This document shows positions 34,821 to 45,752 of a DNA stretch of 64,000 nt, in pieces. The notes beneath the pieces are model-generated. The model was not told the DNA's origin. It searched no databases and saw only the letters and a program-made list of their open reading frames with translations. How positions within the stretch are numbered: position 1 is the first letter of the stretch; each line of letters starts with the position of its first letter. This stretch comes from Protopterus annectens (lineage: Eukaryota; Chordata; Ceratodontiformes; Protopteridae). A program made the position numbers and the translations under genes. The stretch lies in contig NC_056749.1 in the NCBI RefSeq assembly GCF_019279795.1, positions 581,312,415 to 581,376,414 on the forward strand. Direction: 5' to 3'.

Positions 34821-34930
34821 CCATTCATTAGGTGAAGAAATAACCCATTTGACCATGATCTGGCTTTGTCTCCATCCTGAGTGTGTCCTCCTTTGGATGA
34901 GATTAATCCCTAATGCAATATTAAGGACTT
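34681..34930. repeat. Inverted repeat enclosing a (GT)n tract
   Basis: Arms at 34,681-34,758 and 34,873-34,930 are complementary over 58 bp with no mismatch by eye, apart from 20 extra bases (34,704-34,723) in the left arm. The loop holds about 59 bp of (GT)n at 34,761-34,819 and a short unique stretch. This could fold into a long hairpin. Confidence 0.9.
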
Positions 34931-34974
34931 TTGTCATTATTGGTTCATGATTCATTGCTTACTGAACCTCCACT

Positions 34975-35110
34975 CCTCCTTAAAGTGCACCACAATATCA
35001 GCAATCTACATGGTGTGAGAGTAGAACTCACGGCCTTCTGCACCAAAGGGGAGTATGCTACCTGTTGTACTACTAACACTGCTTTCAAATTCTATAGACT
35101 GATAGCCATT
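34975..35110 (-). mobile_element. Possible tRNA-derived SINE head
   Basis: The minus strand reads gtagtacaacaggtagcata, then tttggtgcagaaggccgtga and gttctactctcac. A- and B-box-like parts lie at tRNA-like spacing. No tRNA fold with paired acceptor ends is evident, so this is a SINE relic rather than a tRNA gene. Confidence 0.4.
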
Positions 35111-35582
35111 TGCTAAACAAAACAGATTTACCATGACAAACAGTAAACTTCTCCTGAAACTCAATTCCTTGAGATTGCACCTCCTGATGACAGTCTGGTA
35201 CTTGGTGTAAAAGATTCAGACTCTTGTCTGCTATAAATCAAGGTACAAAGATGGAGCCCAAACAAGTTAATTAACCAACCTGCCATTCCCAACTAGATCA
35301 CTTTTACTCACACACACACACTCACTCTTACTATCTGGGTCTGTTCAAGGTACCACTTTCCAAAAAGAGTTTCATTTTTGCCATAAACTCTTTATCCTTT
35401 CTTTTAGGTTTAGACAGAACTCCTTTTTCTTTTTCACTTCTCGTGAGTGAAACCACCGATTCCATCCACTGAAATGTAATTTTCAAAATAAGATGCAAAA
35501 CAAGTACCTGCCATAAAGTACAGCAGATGAGCACTGACAATGACACACCTACCTCTCTCATCTCAATTCACCTAATGAATGG

Positions 35583-35583
<1 letters not shown>

Positions 35584-35633
<50 letters not shown>

Positions 35634-35770
35634 CCTCTCTCATCTCACTCACCTAATGAATGGGCACACACACACACACACACACACCTCTCATCTCACT
35701 CACCTAATGAACGGGCACGTGCACATACACACACACACCTCTCTCTTCCCACTCACCTAATGAATGGGGA
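35584..35770. repeat. (CA)n arrays in a tandem unit
   Basis: Four units of cctctctcatctcactcacc plus taatgaatgggcac, each followed by a CA run of decreasing length (35,584-35,630, 35,664-35,687, 35,725-35,738), lie head to tail. Open frames across it are artefacts of the repeat. Confidence 0.9.
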
Positions 35771-35849
35771 CAATCACACTTTAAATGTTGTGGCAGCCAT
35801 CTGCCCAGGGCCCTAGGCTAGTGCTGGATCCGGCTCTGAGTAGAGAAAG

Positions 35850-37720
35850 TTTGGAAATGTTATGAGCATTTGTATAAAGAGGAGAAATGTGTAAATCAAG
35901 AGCGCAAATGAAAATATTTATGTTAGAGTTAAGTATGGTAAGGTATGAGGTAGATGAGGCTGAACTACTAATAAAGGATAGGTTGAGATGAGATAAAAAT
36001 GGTGAGCACAATTAATCCACAGGAAAGTCTCCAGGAACAGATGGTATTCCTGTGGAAGTCTGGAAACTAGACGGGAAGAAAGAAAGATCTGGAATGTTTT
36101 GCTAAACAGTATTTTTAAAAAAGAGGGAAAGCACCACCATCCTGGAAGATAGCTGTGGTGGCTGCAGTTCCTAAAGATAGTAAAGACCGGTTAGACCCAG
36201 CTTCATATAAGCCCATTTCAATCATAAACTATGATTATAAAGTGTTTATGTCTATAATAGCTAATAAAATGGCAAGGATATTGGCAAGATTGATAGATAT
36301 GGATCAATGTGGTTTTGTGGAATGGAGGCAAACATTTAACTACATTAATAGAACAGTGATGATTCAGAGGGAAGAAAAGTGTAAGAAAATAATTTTGTTG
36401 TTTGTGGGGCATGGTGCAGAGAAAGCATTTGACAGAGCAATCTGGGATTTTAGGAGTAGGAAAATGGAAGCATTTGCATTACCTGATTTAATAATAAGGT
36501 TAATTAGGAGCATATGAGGGATCAGAGACAAAAATTAAAAGTGGGAGGGTTCATGGATGATAAGTTATGTCTAAACAGAGAAACCAGACAGAGGTGTTCT
36601 CTTCCCCTTTGTTATGTACTTTATATTTACAGCCACTAAAAAAGAAAATAAAGGACTCAGAAATTTAAGTATAGAATTGATATGGCAACCAAGAAAAAGG
36701 ACATCTCAGCATTGTGGAAGATCTTGAGACAGTTTTAGGTCTTTTCGGGATATAAAATTTATAAAGATAAAACAAAGGCTATAGTTGTTGGTCCAGCAAT
36801 CCCCATATTTACAGGGACACAAAAGTATTTAGGAGTATGGATTAAACAGGATCCTGTTACGGCACTTAAAGTTATGTGGGAAGAGACCAAGTAATAGATA
36901 AGACAAAAACAGAGAAAATAGAAAAGCTTGTTTATGGATATTGATAACAAGAAATACAATGAGTGAGTGAAATGGTTGTAGTCCCTTTAATTTTATATAC
37001 AGATCAGGTATTTTTATCAACCAGAGAAGTTATGAGCAATTAAAGAGTTGAATGAATCTATCTGGGAGGGGAAGAGGGTAAGTGGGACAAGTTGATTCTT
37101 CCAACAGAACAAGGGAGTTTAGGATTAACTGATTTGAAGGGATATTTTACAGTTACACAGTTAAGGCTCATACATAACCTTAACTGTGTAACTGTAAAAT
37201 ATCCCTTCAAATCAGGTAATCCTAAACTCCCTTGTTCTGTTATATAAAACTATAGCAGAAAACCATAAAATCAAAGTGGAAATAGATGATGATGAAACAA
37301 GGGGGGATTCAAGAAAGGAAAAAGTGGGAGTTTAGATTGAGATCCTTAAAGAGATTAGTAACAGCCATAGAGAATATTATATATTCATAAAGTAGAAGAA
37401 AATATTCTAAGAACTAAGCCAACACAAGAACGTTGAGTGGTTTTGCTGAAAGGGATGACTGTAATTAAGGTACAAAGAGGGGGCTGGAATTTATTGGGGA
37501 AAACTGGCAAAGAAACCAATGCATTGGCAAATAACTACAAAGGGAAAGGTAACAGAATGGGAAGAGGCCAGGAAGACTTATGGACTGTAGGCTAAGGACT
37601 GCCTTCCCTTTCAGAGAATGCTATCAGAGCATAGGCAAATAGAAAGGGATAGGGGAATCCTAAGCAAAGAAACTTGCTCTGGTAGAGTTTTCAGATGAGT
37701 CTAGAACTGCTGTTAAAAAT
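35850..37720 (+). mobile_element. L1/Tx1-like LINE, RT and C-terminal part
   Basis: RT blocks occur in order: KSPGTDGIPVEVWK (about 36,025-36,066), VPKDSKDRLDPASYKPISII, NYDYKVFMSIIANKMARIL, DQCGFVEWRQ and GAEKAFDRAIWDF (36,155-36,517). A FSGYKIYKDKTKA piece and KYLGVWI follow in other frames. Farther on, LILPTEQGSLGLTDLKGYFT matches the L1 region after RT. The SYKPISIIN and AEKAFD boxes fit the L1 clade. It is probably the continuation of the 30.7-32.8 kb part. The YxDD box is not seen, and many stops are present. Confidence 0.75.
37105..37239. repeat. 62-bp near-perfect palindrome in L1 relic
   Basis: Arms at 37,105-37,166 and 37,178-37,239 are complementary at 61 of 62 positions, with an 11-base loop (ctcatacataa). 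The left arm is native ORF2 sequence (GSLGLTDLKG); the right arm is its inverted copy. Confidence 0.97.
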
Positions 37721-38875
37721 GGTTAATTATTAGACCATATAAAATATTGCACAATAATTTGACATTTGTTTACCGGGAAGGTCCAACTGGACAAAAAGCC
37801 CATTTTCAGTGGAGGCCCAGGGAGAAAAGCCCCAAAACAAGTTAACAATGACAGTATTTACAAGGTAAAGAAGCTGAAGTTCCAAGAGACATAATATACA
37901 TAGAAGTAGTTTAAAAAAATAAAATACATAAACGTAATCAATCTTGCACATAAGGATAACACAAACTTTGTGACAGTTTTGTATTACAGGACTGAATGTT
38001 CTAGGTAGGGATGTCATTTGAACTTTCTATACAAACATTGTCTAACATATTGTAAAAATGTTATGTACCAATTTACAGAGGAAGGAAGAAATTTGAAATG
38101 AAGAGAGAAATGTGTTGTGTAAGGCAAGAAATGAGGTGCTGAAGGGAGAGGTGTTAGGTGTTAATATAGTACAAGCAGTAGGAAGGTGTTAAGAAAGAGG
38201 TAAGTTAGGAGTAGGTATGATACAAGGAGGGTGTGGGGAAGTGTAATTGAAGGTGGGGGAATATAATGGGGGAGAGTTGTTAGAAAGTATACAGATGTGG
38301 CTAATATTAGCTAGCTGTGATAGTAAGAGTGGGACACTGTAGGTACGAAAGAAAGTGGTAAAAACTTCAGAAGAGATGATTGTGTGAGGGTGAGTGAAAG
38401 TAAAGGAGCCATGGTGTTCAGCCAGGAGAGGAGCAAGAGCAGATCCAGGAGTCTAAGTGATCCTTGAGCAGATTTTTAAACTGTGAGGCATCCTTTGCAG
38501 CTATGTTGGGGGGGACAGAATTCCAGGTCCTGGAGATATGGTTGGAGTGTAGTGAATCTCCAAAACTGTTATTAAATTTAGTAACTTGTAATACAGCTTT
38601 GTGAGAAGCTCTTAAGAATCTTTTATTGGAGTAAAGTCATAGTAGATTTTGTAGTGCTGAACACCTCAGGCTGGTATATCACAGTATGGGCAACTGTGAG
38701 TTCGGTGAAGGTTAAGAGATTGTTCTAGCCAGTTTAGTTAATGAAGTACAGTGCAGTGGTGGGATATGTAAGATGAGTTAGTGGCAAATCTAACAATCTT
38801 GTTATAGCAGGATGCAAGCTTAGCTAGGTCTGTTTTCTTGAGGTTAGTAAAGATTAAAAAGGTATATACCAAGAC

Positions 38876-39769
38876 CTATAGTAGGTGGGTTCTAGCGATA
38901 GATAGTGTAATGAAATTGGTGGGGTATGGTTTGCTTCTATATAGACATTTGAGTTTTATATGCATCTTTTTAATGATTAGACATAGATGTTTATCAAATT
39001 CAATGTTATTATCAATAGGGACTCTGAGCAGTTTTGTGCGAGTTACATTATCTATTTTGGTCTTGTCTGATGAGTAGACAAGGAAGGAGGACAGGCTTTC
39101 AGGGGGGTTGCTATTTGAGAATAACATAAGTGTAGTTTTGTTGGGATTAATTAATTGTGAGTTAGAGAGGCAAGATTCAACCTTAAAGGATTGTTGGGTT
39201 ATTATTTGGAGTTGTGGTAGGGAGGGGGCAGCACAGATGAGTGTGGAATCATCTGCATATTGTACGATGGTGACAGTGTCTGTAGCATTATGGAGTTTAT
39301 TGATGAAGATAGTAAAAAATAGTGGACCTAGAATTGAACCCTGTGGTATGCAGACTGACAGGTAACAGTGTGGAGAGATCATGCCATTTGACAGCTTGCT
39401 GCCAGTCTAACCGAAAATTTTGAAACCATATAAGGGCAGTTTGGCTTTGTTTTAGGATTTTTGATGGGAGATAGTGTCAAATGCTTTCCATAAGTCTAGG
39501 AAGATGGAAGATACTAGTTGTCCTCTATTTTTGAATTGGTTGATTGTATTGGTGAAACATAAAAGGGCAGTAGTGGTACTCTGGTTGGGTTGAAAGCCGT
39601 GCTGGGCATTGTTATGCAGGTTATCGATTACTAGGTGTTTCATGAGTTGTGAGTGAATACATCTTTCTAGAATTTTGGATTGTGTTGATATAATTACTAT
39701 TGGCCTGTAATTAGAGAGCTCTAAAGAGGTATCCCCTTTATGAATTGGATGATGTATGATATTTTCCAT
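38876..39769 (-). pseudogene. LINE reverse transcriptase
   Basis: Two frames cover RT. The first (39,452-39,769) has NYRPIVIISTQSKILERCIH, NNAQHGFQPNQSTTTALL and IFLDLWKAFDTISHQ, with the catalytic Asp. The second (38,876-39,382) has CIPQGSILGPLFFTIFINKL and IVQYADDSTLICA, the YADD catalytic box intact. The enzyme copies the LINE RNA at the nicked target. About 70 bp between the frames hold a shift. The RT motifs themselves are well kept for this window. Confidence 0.92.
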
Positions 39770-40399
39770 ATTTTGGGAACATTTGCTCTGTGATTGAGCA
39801 GTTGATCAGTATAGAGACAGGATAGGCTGTAGCATCAGCAGCCAGCTTCAGGTATTCAGTAGGCAAATTGTCTACAGCAAGGAATGTTGGTTTATGTTTG
39901 TGTAGCATTTTCTTGATGGTATTGGTTTTGATGGGCTTAAGGAATAAGATAAGGGTGGTTTCCTCAGTTTCTATAGGTATGGTTAGGGGAGCTGTTCTGT
40001 CATTTTTGGCTATTCATAATATGGTGTTAGTAAAGTACTGAACCGAGTAGCTATACTAGCTGTAGTATTTGCAATGGTTGGGTTGGAGTAGAGGATTGTC
40101 CAGGTTGTAGGATTTGAGAATTGTTTTGGCATTTTTGTTGACTGATGCTATAGTAAGTATTTTTAGCATTCTTGATCTGGTTTTTTTTTTTTTTTTTGGT
40201 TTTATTTCTTAGTTGCTAGTAACAGTCAAAGATGGTTTGGTTTTTGTTGGTCTGATACATTGCCCAGACTTGTTTGGCATCTTTTGTTAAAGCCAGGGTG
40301 CAGGGTTTGCTTTTACCCTGACAGTTCTGTTGATTATGCCTAGGAATGTGGTGTTGCAACACTGCATAATCAAGATGGAGTAGTTTTACTGGGAACCAG

Positions 40400-40800
40400 T
40401 CAGTGTTGGAGGATGGATATAAATGTTTGAGGAGCAAAACTTTTTCTGTTGCAAATTTGTCTATATATAGTATTTTTTGGAGTTTGTAGTTGTTGCCTGA
40501 GCAGATATGCAAGTAGGTGGTCACTGATACTATCTGGGAGGCAACCTGACTGATGGGCCAGTGAGGGTTTGTTGGTTAGAATCCAGTCTAGAATTGACGG
40601 TTTCTTGCTGTTTTTGTTTATGCTAGTTGGGGATAGTATTATTTGGGAGACACTATATAGGTTGATGTAGTTTGAGGGGTTAACTGAGGTACAAGTGAAC
40701 CAGTCAGTATTGAAGTCTCCCATTATTATGGTTTCCTGAATAAATGTAAAAAGTCCAGTGGATAAAGTCCAGAGTAATGGAGGGGGGATGTAAATTGGTT
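40400..40800 (-). pseudogene. LINE endonuclease, C-terminal half
   Basis: The frame has IIMGDFNTDWF with the GDFN metal-site motif, LDWILTNKPS with the conserved T-N, and LPDSISDHLLAYL with the catalytic SDH. These are the later motifs of the APE-type endonuclease. The first half lies upstream at 40,965-41,456, separated by a CR1 stub. Confidence 0.88.
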
Positions 40801-40802
40801 CC

Positions 40803-40935
40803 ACCTTTGTCCCTCACTGACAGGGGTGACAGCTGCTAACTGAGGTTTCTTTTTTTGGGGATAAACCCTTGTCTAGGCTTATAAGGACCCCAGGGCCATT
40901 AGCCTAGTAACCTCCTATGATCCTATGATATTTAC
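40803..40935 (+). mobile_element. CR1 3' stub inserted in LINE endonuclease
   Basis: The segment ccagggccattagcctagta followed by cctatgatcctatgat matches the CR1 3' end at 28,170-28,215 and its octamer tail. It is about 130 bp, extremely 5'-truncated, and lies opposite to the host LINE. It separates the two endonuclease halves exactly where the frame is lost. Confidence 0.7.
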
Positions 40936-40964
40936 TGGGATTAATTTTGAGCCGTGCAAATAGT

Positions 40965-41456
40965 TCAGTTTTGAGGGGGTGGATCTAAGTATTGTAGTCT
41001 AAGTGTGTTCTTATAAATTATAGTTATTCCTCCACCACGTTTGCATATTCTATCTAGTCTGTGAATGTTATAGCCTGGGGTTAAGATTTCTTTGTCAGAT
41101 ATCTGAGGTTTCAGCCAGGTTTCATTTAGAACAGCTATGCCAGGGAAGTAGTGTGTGACAGAAGCATGAAATTCTTGGGTTTTATTTGTCAAGCTCCTGA
41201 GGTTTGTATTGAGAAGCACAAGGTCAGATCTTACTGGATAGGATGGGAGAGATGTGGGTATGCTTATGGAGTGTGGTGTAAGATTCCTGTTGATCGACTT
41301 TGGGTCTGGATTAAGGAAGATATCACCGCTGAGTTTGTGGTGAGATAATACAAGTAGAAATGGAGGCAAGTGTTTGAGCGTTAGCTTAGTGTGTTTATGA
41401 AGTAGTTGTGGGTTGATGTGCCTATCTGTATGTGAAGAATGATAGCCCAGTGGCAT
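40965..41456 (-). pseudogene. LINE ORF2 N-terminus and endonuclease, first half
   Basis: The frame has HKLSGDIFLNPDP, the short motif that precedes the endonuclease in many LINEs, then LVLLNTNLRSLTNKTQEF, VLNETWLKP with the catalytic Glu, and HRLDRICKRGGGITIIYK. It starts at a Met but the true start is uncertain. The domain is well preserved up to the CR1 insertion. Confidence 0.88.
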
Positions 41457-42070
41457 TAAGGAGGTTAGGTGCTATGTGAATGTTTATTAGTGGAATATGA
41501 GGTGGAGAAGGGAGTGAAGTGGTTGGTGAGAAAAGTTGTGTGACTAATTGACAGTAGTAGGGTGAAACATGAGATGCCAGAATGAGGAGAATTAGAAGAG
41601 AGGTGTGGAAAAGTAGCATTGTTAGATTTGGTATGAAAAGAGGTTGTATTTTAGTTTATAAGAATATGCTAGTACTGCTATAGGAAGGTGTATGAACTGG
41701 ATAGTGTTGTAATTGAGTGGAAGAATGAAGAGGATGCAATGTTTACTGGGTCAGTAAGAAGGGAGGTACTTAGTGAGGTATTTATGGATGGTAATAGAGT
41801 ATAGGTAGTGACTGGATAACTGAATGAGGTAGGAGTGGCTAGGTTGAAAAATGTAGGTGTAGTGGGGATGGGTGGAATTTGGGGGTATGGTAGGGGACCA
41901 GACTGAGCCCAAGTGAATTAAGTGTTTATAGAGTGGGCTAGCCCTAGTTTGGAATTGTGCAATGCATTGAAGACAAAGGCAGTAACCATTCAACTTTTGT
42001 TAGTCGAACCTGTGCAATGGAAAACAGTGAAATGTAGGTGGGGAAGTAAACTGTGTAACAAGTAAGAAAT

Positions 42071-42470
42071 GGGTCAATATTATCTAGTCTAAGAGGCATT
42101 ACAGAGAATGCCTCTTCATCGACCCCTAAAGACCGAACCGCCAATTACATGAACTGCCAAATCAGCGATTTTTTTTTTCTTAGGGAAAAAAAAATCACTA
42201 ACAACACCTCAAAAGTGGTGGCTTCGCCCCCCCACACCCCCAAATGTGGGGGGGGGGTTGCCCCACCCCCCAACTAAATATACAAACTTCAAGATTGCAC
42301 TATAGTGGGGAAAAGGGACAAATTCCTGTTAATGGCCAAGCGATTTTTTTTCTCGAGGGGAAAAAAAAAAAATCACTGATTTGGCCATTCACGTTACTGC
42401 CACTTCACTCTTTAAGGGTAAATTAAGAGGCATTCACTGTAATGACTCTCCGATTAGATAATATAGACCT
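42071..42470. mobile_element. MITE-like DNA transposon with TIRs, copy 2
   Basis: Ends are gggtcaatattatctagtct and, inverted, aggtctatattatctaatcg. Similarity of the two ends runs about 50 bp, including cattacagagaatgcctctt and its partner. The interior has aagattgcactatagtgg and ccaagcgattttttttc, related to agatcgcaccatagtgg and ccaagttttttccttgg in the 6.8 kb copy. A GC-rich hairpin of C and G runs lies at 42,223-42,272. No clear target-site duplication was found here. Confidence 0.65.
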
Positions 42471-42995
42471 CAAATAGAGGAGTCAGAATGTAGTGAACTT
42501 ATGGCTATAGCTGCTGTTAGATGCAGAGTCATGTAATAAAGTAGCAACAGCAACTGGAATAGTGTACAAGGGCTTAGTGTATCTATGTACAGAACGGAGC
42601 CTGAGAATTGGGAGAGAAATTATCAAGATAGTGAAGGATAACTCGGCTGACTGGTCACTAGTATAGATGTAGGGGGGATACCCAGTAAGGATATACTCCT
42701 TAGGGGTGTAGAACAGTAGCCATAAGGTTCAGGGCTTTTTAGTGTTGGGAAGGAGGTGGACTACACGGTGATGTGCTATAGCTGCTGCTGGATGGTACAA
42801 TTAATGGTACAACAGTTAACAATTACACATACATTTATTAATTGTTTATGAGTGGTAGTAGGAGCCATGCGGGTGCCACTTGAGGGAATGGTTTCTATGA
42901 AAATCATATGCAGTAAATGAACTTGAGACCTTAATAAAATTCCACTTAAAATTGCTGTGAACAAATGAACAAAGTCCAGAAAGCAATGTTAGCAC
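42471..42995. other. No recognised feature
   Basis: No repeat or coding motif was found. Confidence 0.35.
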
Positions 42996-43011
42996 ATCAC
43001 TGGTCTATTCT

Positions 43012-43238
43012 TGTGTCTTTCGGCTTTTCCCGGTTAGGGGTCGCCACAGCAGAACTCCGGTCCGCTAATGATTGCAGTAGATTTTTATGTGCCGAGTTGC
43101 CGGCCCTGATGCACAACCTTAAATGAAGGTACGCCCATTCACGCATGTCTCCACACAGAAGATGCTTTAGCTGAGAATCGAACAGGACAACGTCTTACTG
43201 TGAGGCGACAACGCTACAGCAGCACCACCACTGCAGTT
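43012..43238 (-). mobile_element. tRNA-derived SINE, V-SINE-like, copy 3
   Basis: Nearly the same sequence as 24,570-24,799, including the core tccgctgtggcgacccctaa-like segment and agccgaaagacaca end. A perfect 16-bp target-site duplication atcactggtctattct lies at 42,996-43,011 and 43,239-43,254. Head on the right, tail on the left, so minus strand. Confidence 0.92.
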
Positions 43239-43259
43239 ATCACTGGTCTATTCTAAGGG

Positions 43260-44012
43260 GGAAAAAGATAACTATAGGAATCAGGGGAGGTTAGAAAAGA
43301 TTGGAAAGAGATTGAATAAGAAATTCTGAAGGAAACGCTGGGAGGACATGTGTATGGCTGCCAAGTATGCAACAAAGTCTAGAAGATTTAGGATTTTTAC
43401 TTGGAAGTGTTTGCATATTTTTTTATACCCCAAGCAGACTTGAAGGTATTTTTCCTCAGGTAGATTTCAAATGTTTGAGGTGGGATAAATGGGAACATGT
43501 TTTGGGAGTGCAATGAGTTGGCACACTTCAAAAATTCCCCACAGAGGATTCAGTCAAATATTGAGTGAGCAAATGTGTGTTATTTAGGGAAATTTTTTTT
43601 TTTGAGTTGGGATACAAAATATGAATTACCTAGACATACTAAGGCCTTGCTAAGTTTAATTCTGGTGGCTGCAGAAAAAGTAATTTCTAGAAAATGGAAA
43701 TCCAAGTCTGAACTAACTCTATTTGAAGTATTAAATATGGTAAGAGAAATTGGAAGTGGGATCTTTAGAAAAGGGTAGGAGCTAGTTACATAGAAAAAAT
43801 GGAAATTGTGGGAACAATTAATGCAGTGTGACATTTTGAAGGAAAAACGAGAGTCGAAGGATGGTAGGAACCAAGCAATATATGTGAAGTTGAATTGATG
43901 ATACTTCTACAAAAAAAAATCCGTGATGTATGTCTGTAACATGTTAATATAGTTTGTTTTCTTTTATATAAATGTATGTTTGCCTAAGTGATAATTCAAT
44001 AAAGCTGTTAAG
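43260..44012 (+). mobile_element. L1-like LINE 3' end, copy 2
   Basis: The frame at 43,575-43,778 reads SLILVAAEKVISRKWKSKSE, the typical end of L1 ORF2. Just before it broken frames give KCLRWDKWEHVF and WECNELAHFK, the C-terminal cysteine/His-like region (C-x2-C...W-x-C). The end has aataaagctgtt at about 43,999-44,010. It is homologous to 27,110-27,470. Confidence 0.75.
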
Positions 44013-44147
44013 AAAATGATTTCTTTGATATTTGCTTTCCGTACAAGTAAATGCTAAAAGTAAAAATAATTAAGCATAGTGACACAGACTGCTGCTATAA
44101 TGTGCCTCAAACTTCTCCATAAACAGGCTTGCAAATGTTTCACATAG

Positions 44148-44876
44148 CCTACTCATTGGTCTGTCCTTTGTCAGCCTACTCATTGGTCTGTCCTTTGTCA
44201 GCCTACTCATTGGTCTGTCCTTTGTCAGCCTACTCATTGGTCTGTCCTTTGTCAGCCTACTCATTGGTCTGTCCTTTGTCAGCCTACTCATTGGTCTGTC
44301 CTTTGTCAGTCTACTCATTGGTCTGTCCTTTGTCAGTCTACTCATTGGTCTGTCCTTTGTCAGCCTACTCATTGGTCTGTCCTTTGTCAGCCTACTCATT
44401 GGTCTTTCCTTTGTCAGCCTACTCATTGGTCTGTCCTTTGTCAGCCTACTCATTGGTCTGTCCTTTGTCAGCCTACTCATTGGTCTGTCCTTTGTCAGCC
44501 TACTCATTGTTTTTTCCTTTGTCAGCCTACTCATTGGTCTGTCCTTTGTCAGCCTACTCATTGGTCTGTCCTTTGTCAGCCTACTCATTGGTCTGTCCTT
44601 TGTCAGCCTACTCATTGGTCTGTCCTTTGTCAGCCTACTCATTGGTCTGTCCTTTGTCAGCCTACTCATTGGTCTGTCCTTTGTCAGCCTACTCATTGTT
44701 TTTTCCTTTGTCAGCCTACTCATTGGTCTGTCCTTTGTCAGCCTACTCATTGGTCTGTCCTTTGTCAGCCTACTCATTGGTCTGTCCTTTGTCAGCCTAC
44801 TCATTGGTCTGTCCTTTGTCAGCCTACTCATTGGTCTGTCCTTTGTCAGCCTACTCATTGGTCTGTCCTTCGTCTT
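44148..44876 (+). repeat. 27-bp minisatellite, 27 units
   Basis: The unit cctactcattggtctgtcct plus ttgtcag is repeated 27 times without a single length change (729 bp). Variants are gtcagt at two neighbouring units, ggtctttcct at one, and cattgttttttcct at two units starting 189 bp apart, which is exactly seven units. Because 27 is a multiple of three, both strands stay open and give long spurious proteins (280 and 259 residues). Confidence 0.98.
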
Positions 44877-45529
44877 TAAAATTTGATGCTGCACCTTACA
44901 GTTATTGACCAAGCAAAACTACTCTAGGCTATGGCAGCAACTGTCATATCCTGTAGTTTTCATACATTTCTTGATAATTTTTCAGGCTAAATTAATATAA
45001 ATTGTCTAGAGATTTGCTAAAGCTGCATTTTGCTATCTTGTAGAATAATTGCTAATTGTGTAGCAGTATCCAAAATTACTACTACATAATGAAACAGGGC
45101 ACAGCACAGTTAACAGAATGTGGTCGAAAGAAATTAACTTGGTATTGAATACAGTCCTAAACAAATATAATGAGGTAATGCAATGAGCAACCGCACTCTA
45201 GACATGCAATGCTCATGTTAGTACAAGAGTTCTTTGTGTGCATGATTTGGTAGTAAAAGAAATTTGGAAACAAAAATTACTAAAACTCGTTTTAGTATTA
45301 TGTAAAAAACCCTGTGAAGAATGACTGATCTCACTAAATCTGCATCTGACACTCCTTCTCAATACTTATTTTCATAAAATTCACTAAAACATAAAAACCA
45401 AGCTAATTTGCATAATTTAACAATAGAAACTAGGATGTTAATTGTGTGCTTAAGTCACTATTGTTTCACAGCTCTTGCTTCAAAGTGCCATTTCTCAGCT
45501 GGAGATCTCCCTGGATCAATATGATGTTT
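44877..45529. other. No recognised feature
   Basis: AT-rich sequence; no motif was found. Confidence 0.35.
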
Positions 45530-45752
45530 CACTTGGGTGTCTGGTTTCCTCCCATACCCTAAACACATGTTGGTAAACTGTCAATATTCACTGCCCCTAG
45601 CAACTGGATTTGCATTGTGCATAAGTATGCATGTACGCTGCAAAGAACTAGAGTCATATCTAGGACTGTTTCCTGCCTTATGGTTGTTTGCAGGAATAGA
45701 CTCTCCCCATGATGCTGCACCGGGTAAGCTGGGTATTAAAACAGATGAATAG
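45530..45752 (+). repeat. Degenerate SINE body and tail
   Basis: The text tggtttcctcccataccct, then ggactgtttcctgcctta, ctctccccatgatgctgcac and gggtaagctgggtattaaaa follows the order of the 3' part of common vertebrate tRNA SINEs. The tRNA head is missing or decayed. Confidence 0.45.

Larger units (their letters stand above)
33851..35849. repeat. Locally duplicated, CA/TG-rich region
   Basis: This stretch is made of duplicated pieces. The segment tagccatttgctaaacaaaa occurs at 34,182 and 35,102, each followed by aacagtaaacttctc. The piece agccagatcatggtcaaatg at 33,941 has its inverse at 34,846. Units containing cacctaatgaatggtcacac lie at 35,569 and are inverted at 34,820. A hairpin, a SINE and CA arrays inside are listed separately. 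No gene was recognised. Confidence 0.6.
37750..42060 (-). mobile_element. Nearly full-length LINE (L2/CR1-like)
   Basis: On the minus strand there is a pyrimidine-rich leader (about 41,460-42,060), ORF2 with endonuclease (about 40,400-41,456), RT (38,876-39,769), a C-terminal part to about 38,460, a 3' UTR and a tail at 37,750-37,840. The tail is shared with a SINE at 25.55 kb and with LINE ends at 21.66 and 32.8 kb. ORF1 is not recognised. Frames are broken in several places. A short CR1 piece interrupts the endonuclease. Confidence 0.85.

Noticed and set aside
34731..34955. Frames with His-Thr or Cys-Val runs around 34.8, 35.6 and 58.4-58.8 kb
   Set aside because: Translations of CA/TG and CTCTGT microsatellites.
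42223..42272. G-quadruplex regulatory element from the run of G
   Set aside because: The G and C runs belong to a hairpin inside the MITE, with no nearby gene to regulate.
44070..44912. Long open frames of 280 and 259 residues on both strands
   Set aside because: They are translations of the 27-bp minisatellite. Since the unit is divisible by three, any frame without a stop in one unit stays open. No gene evidence.
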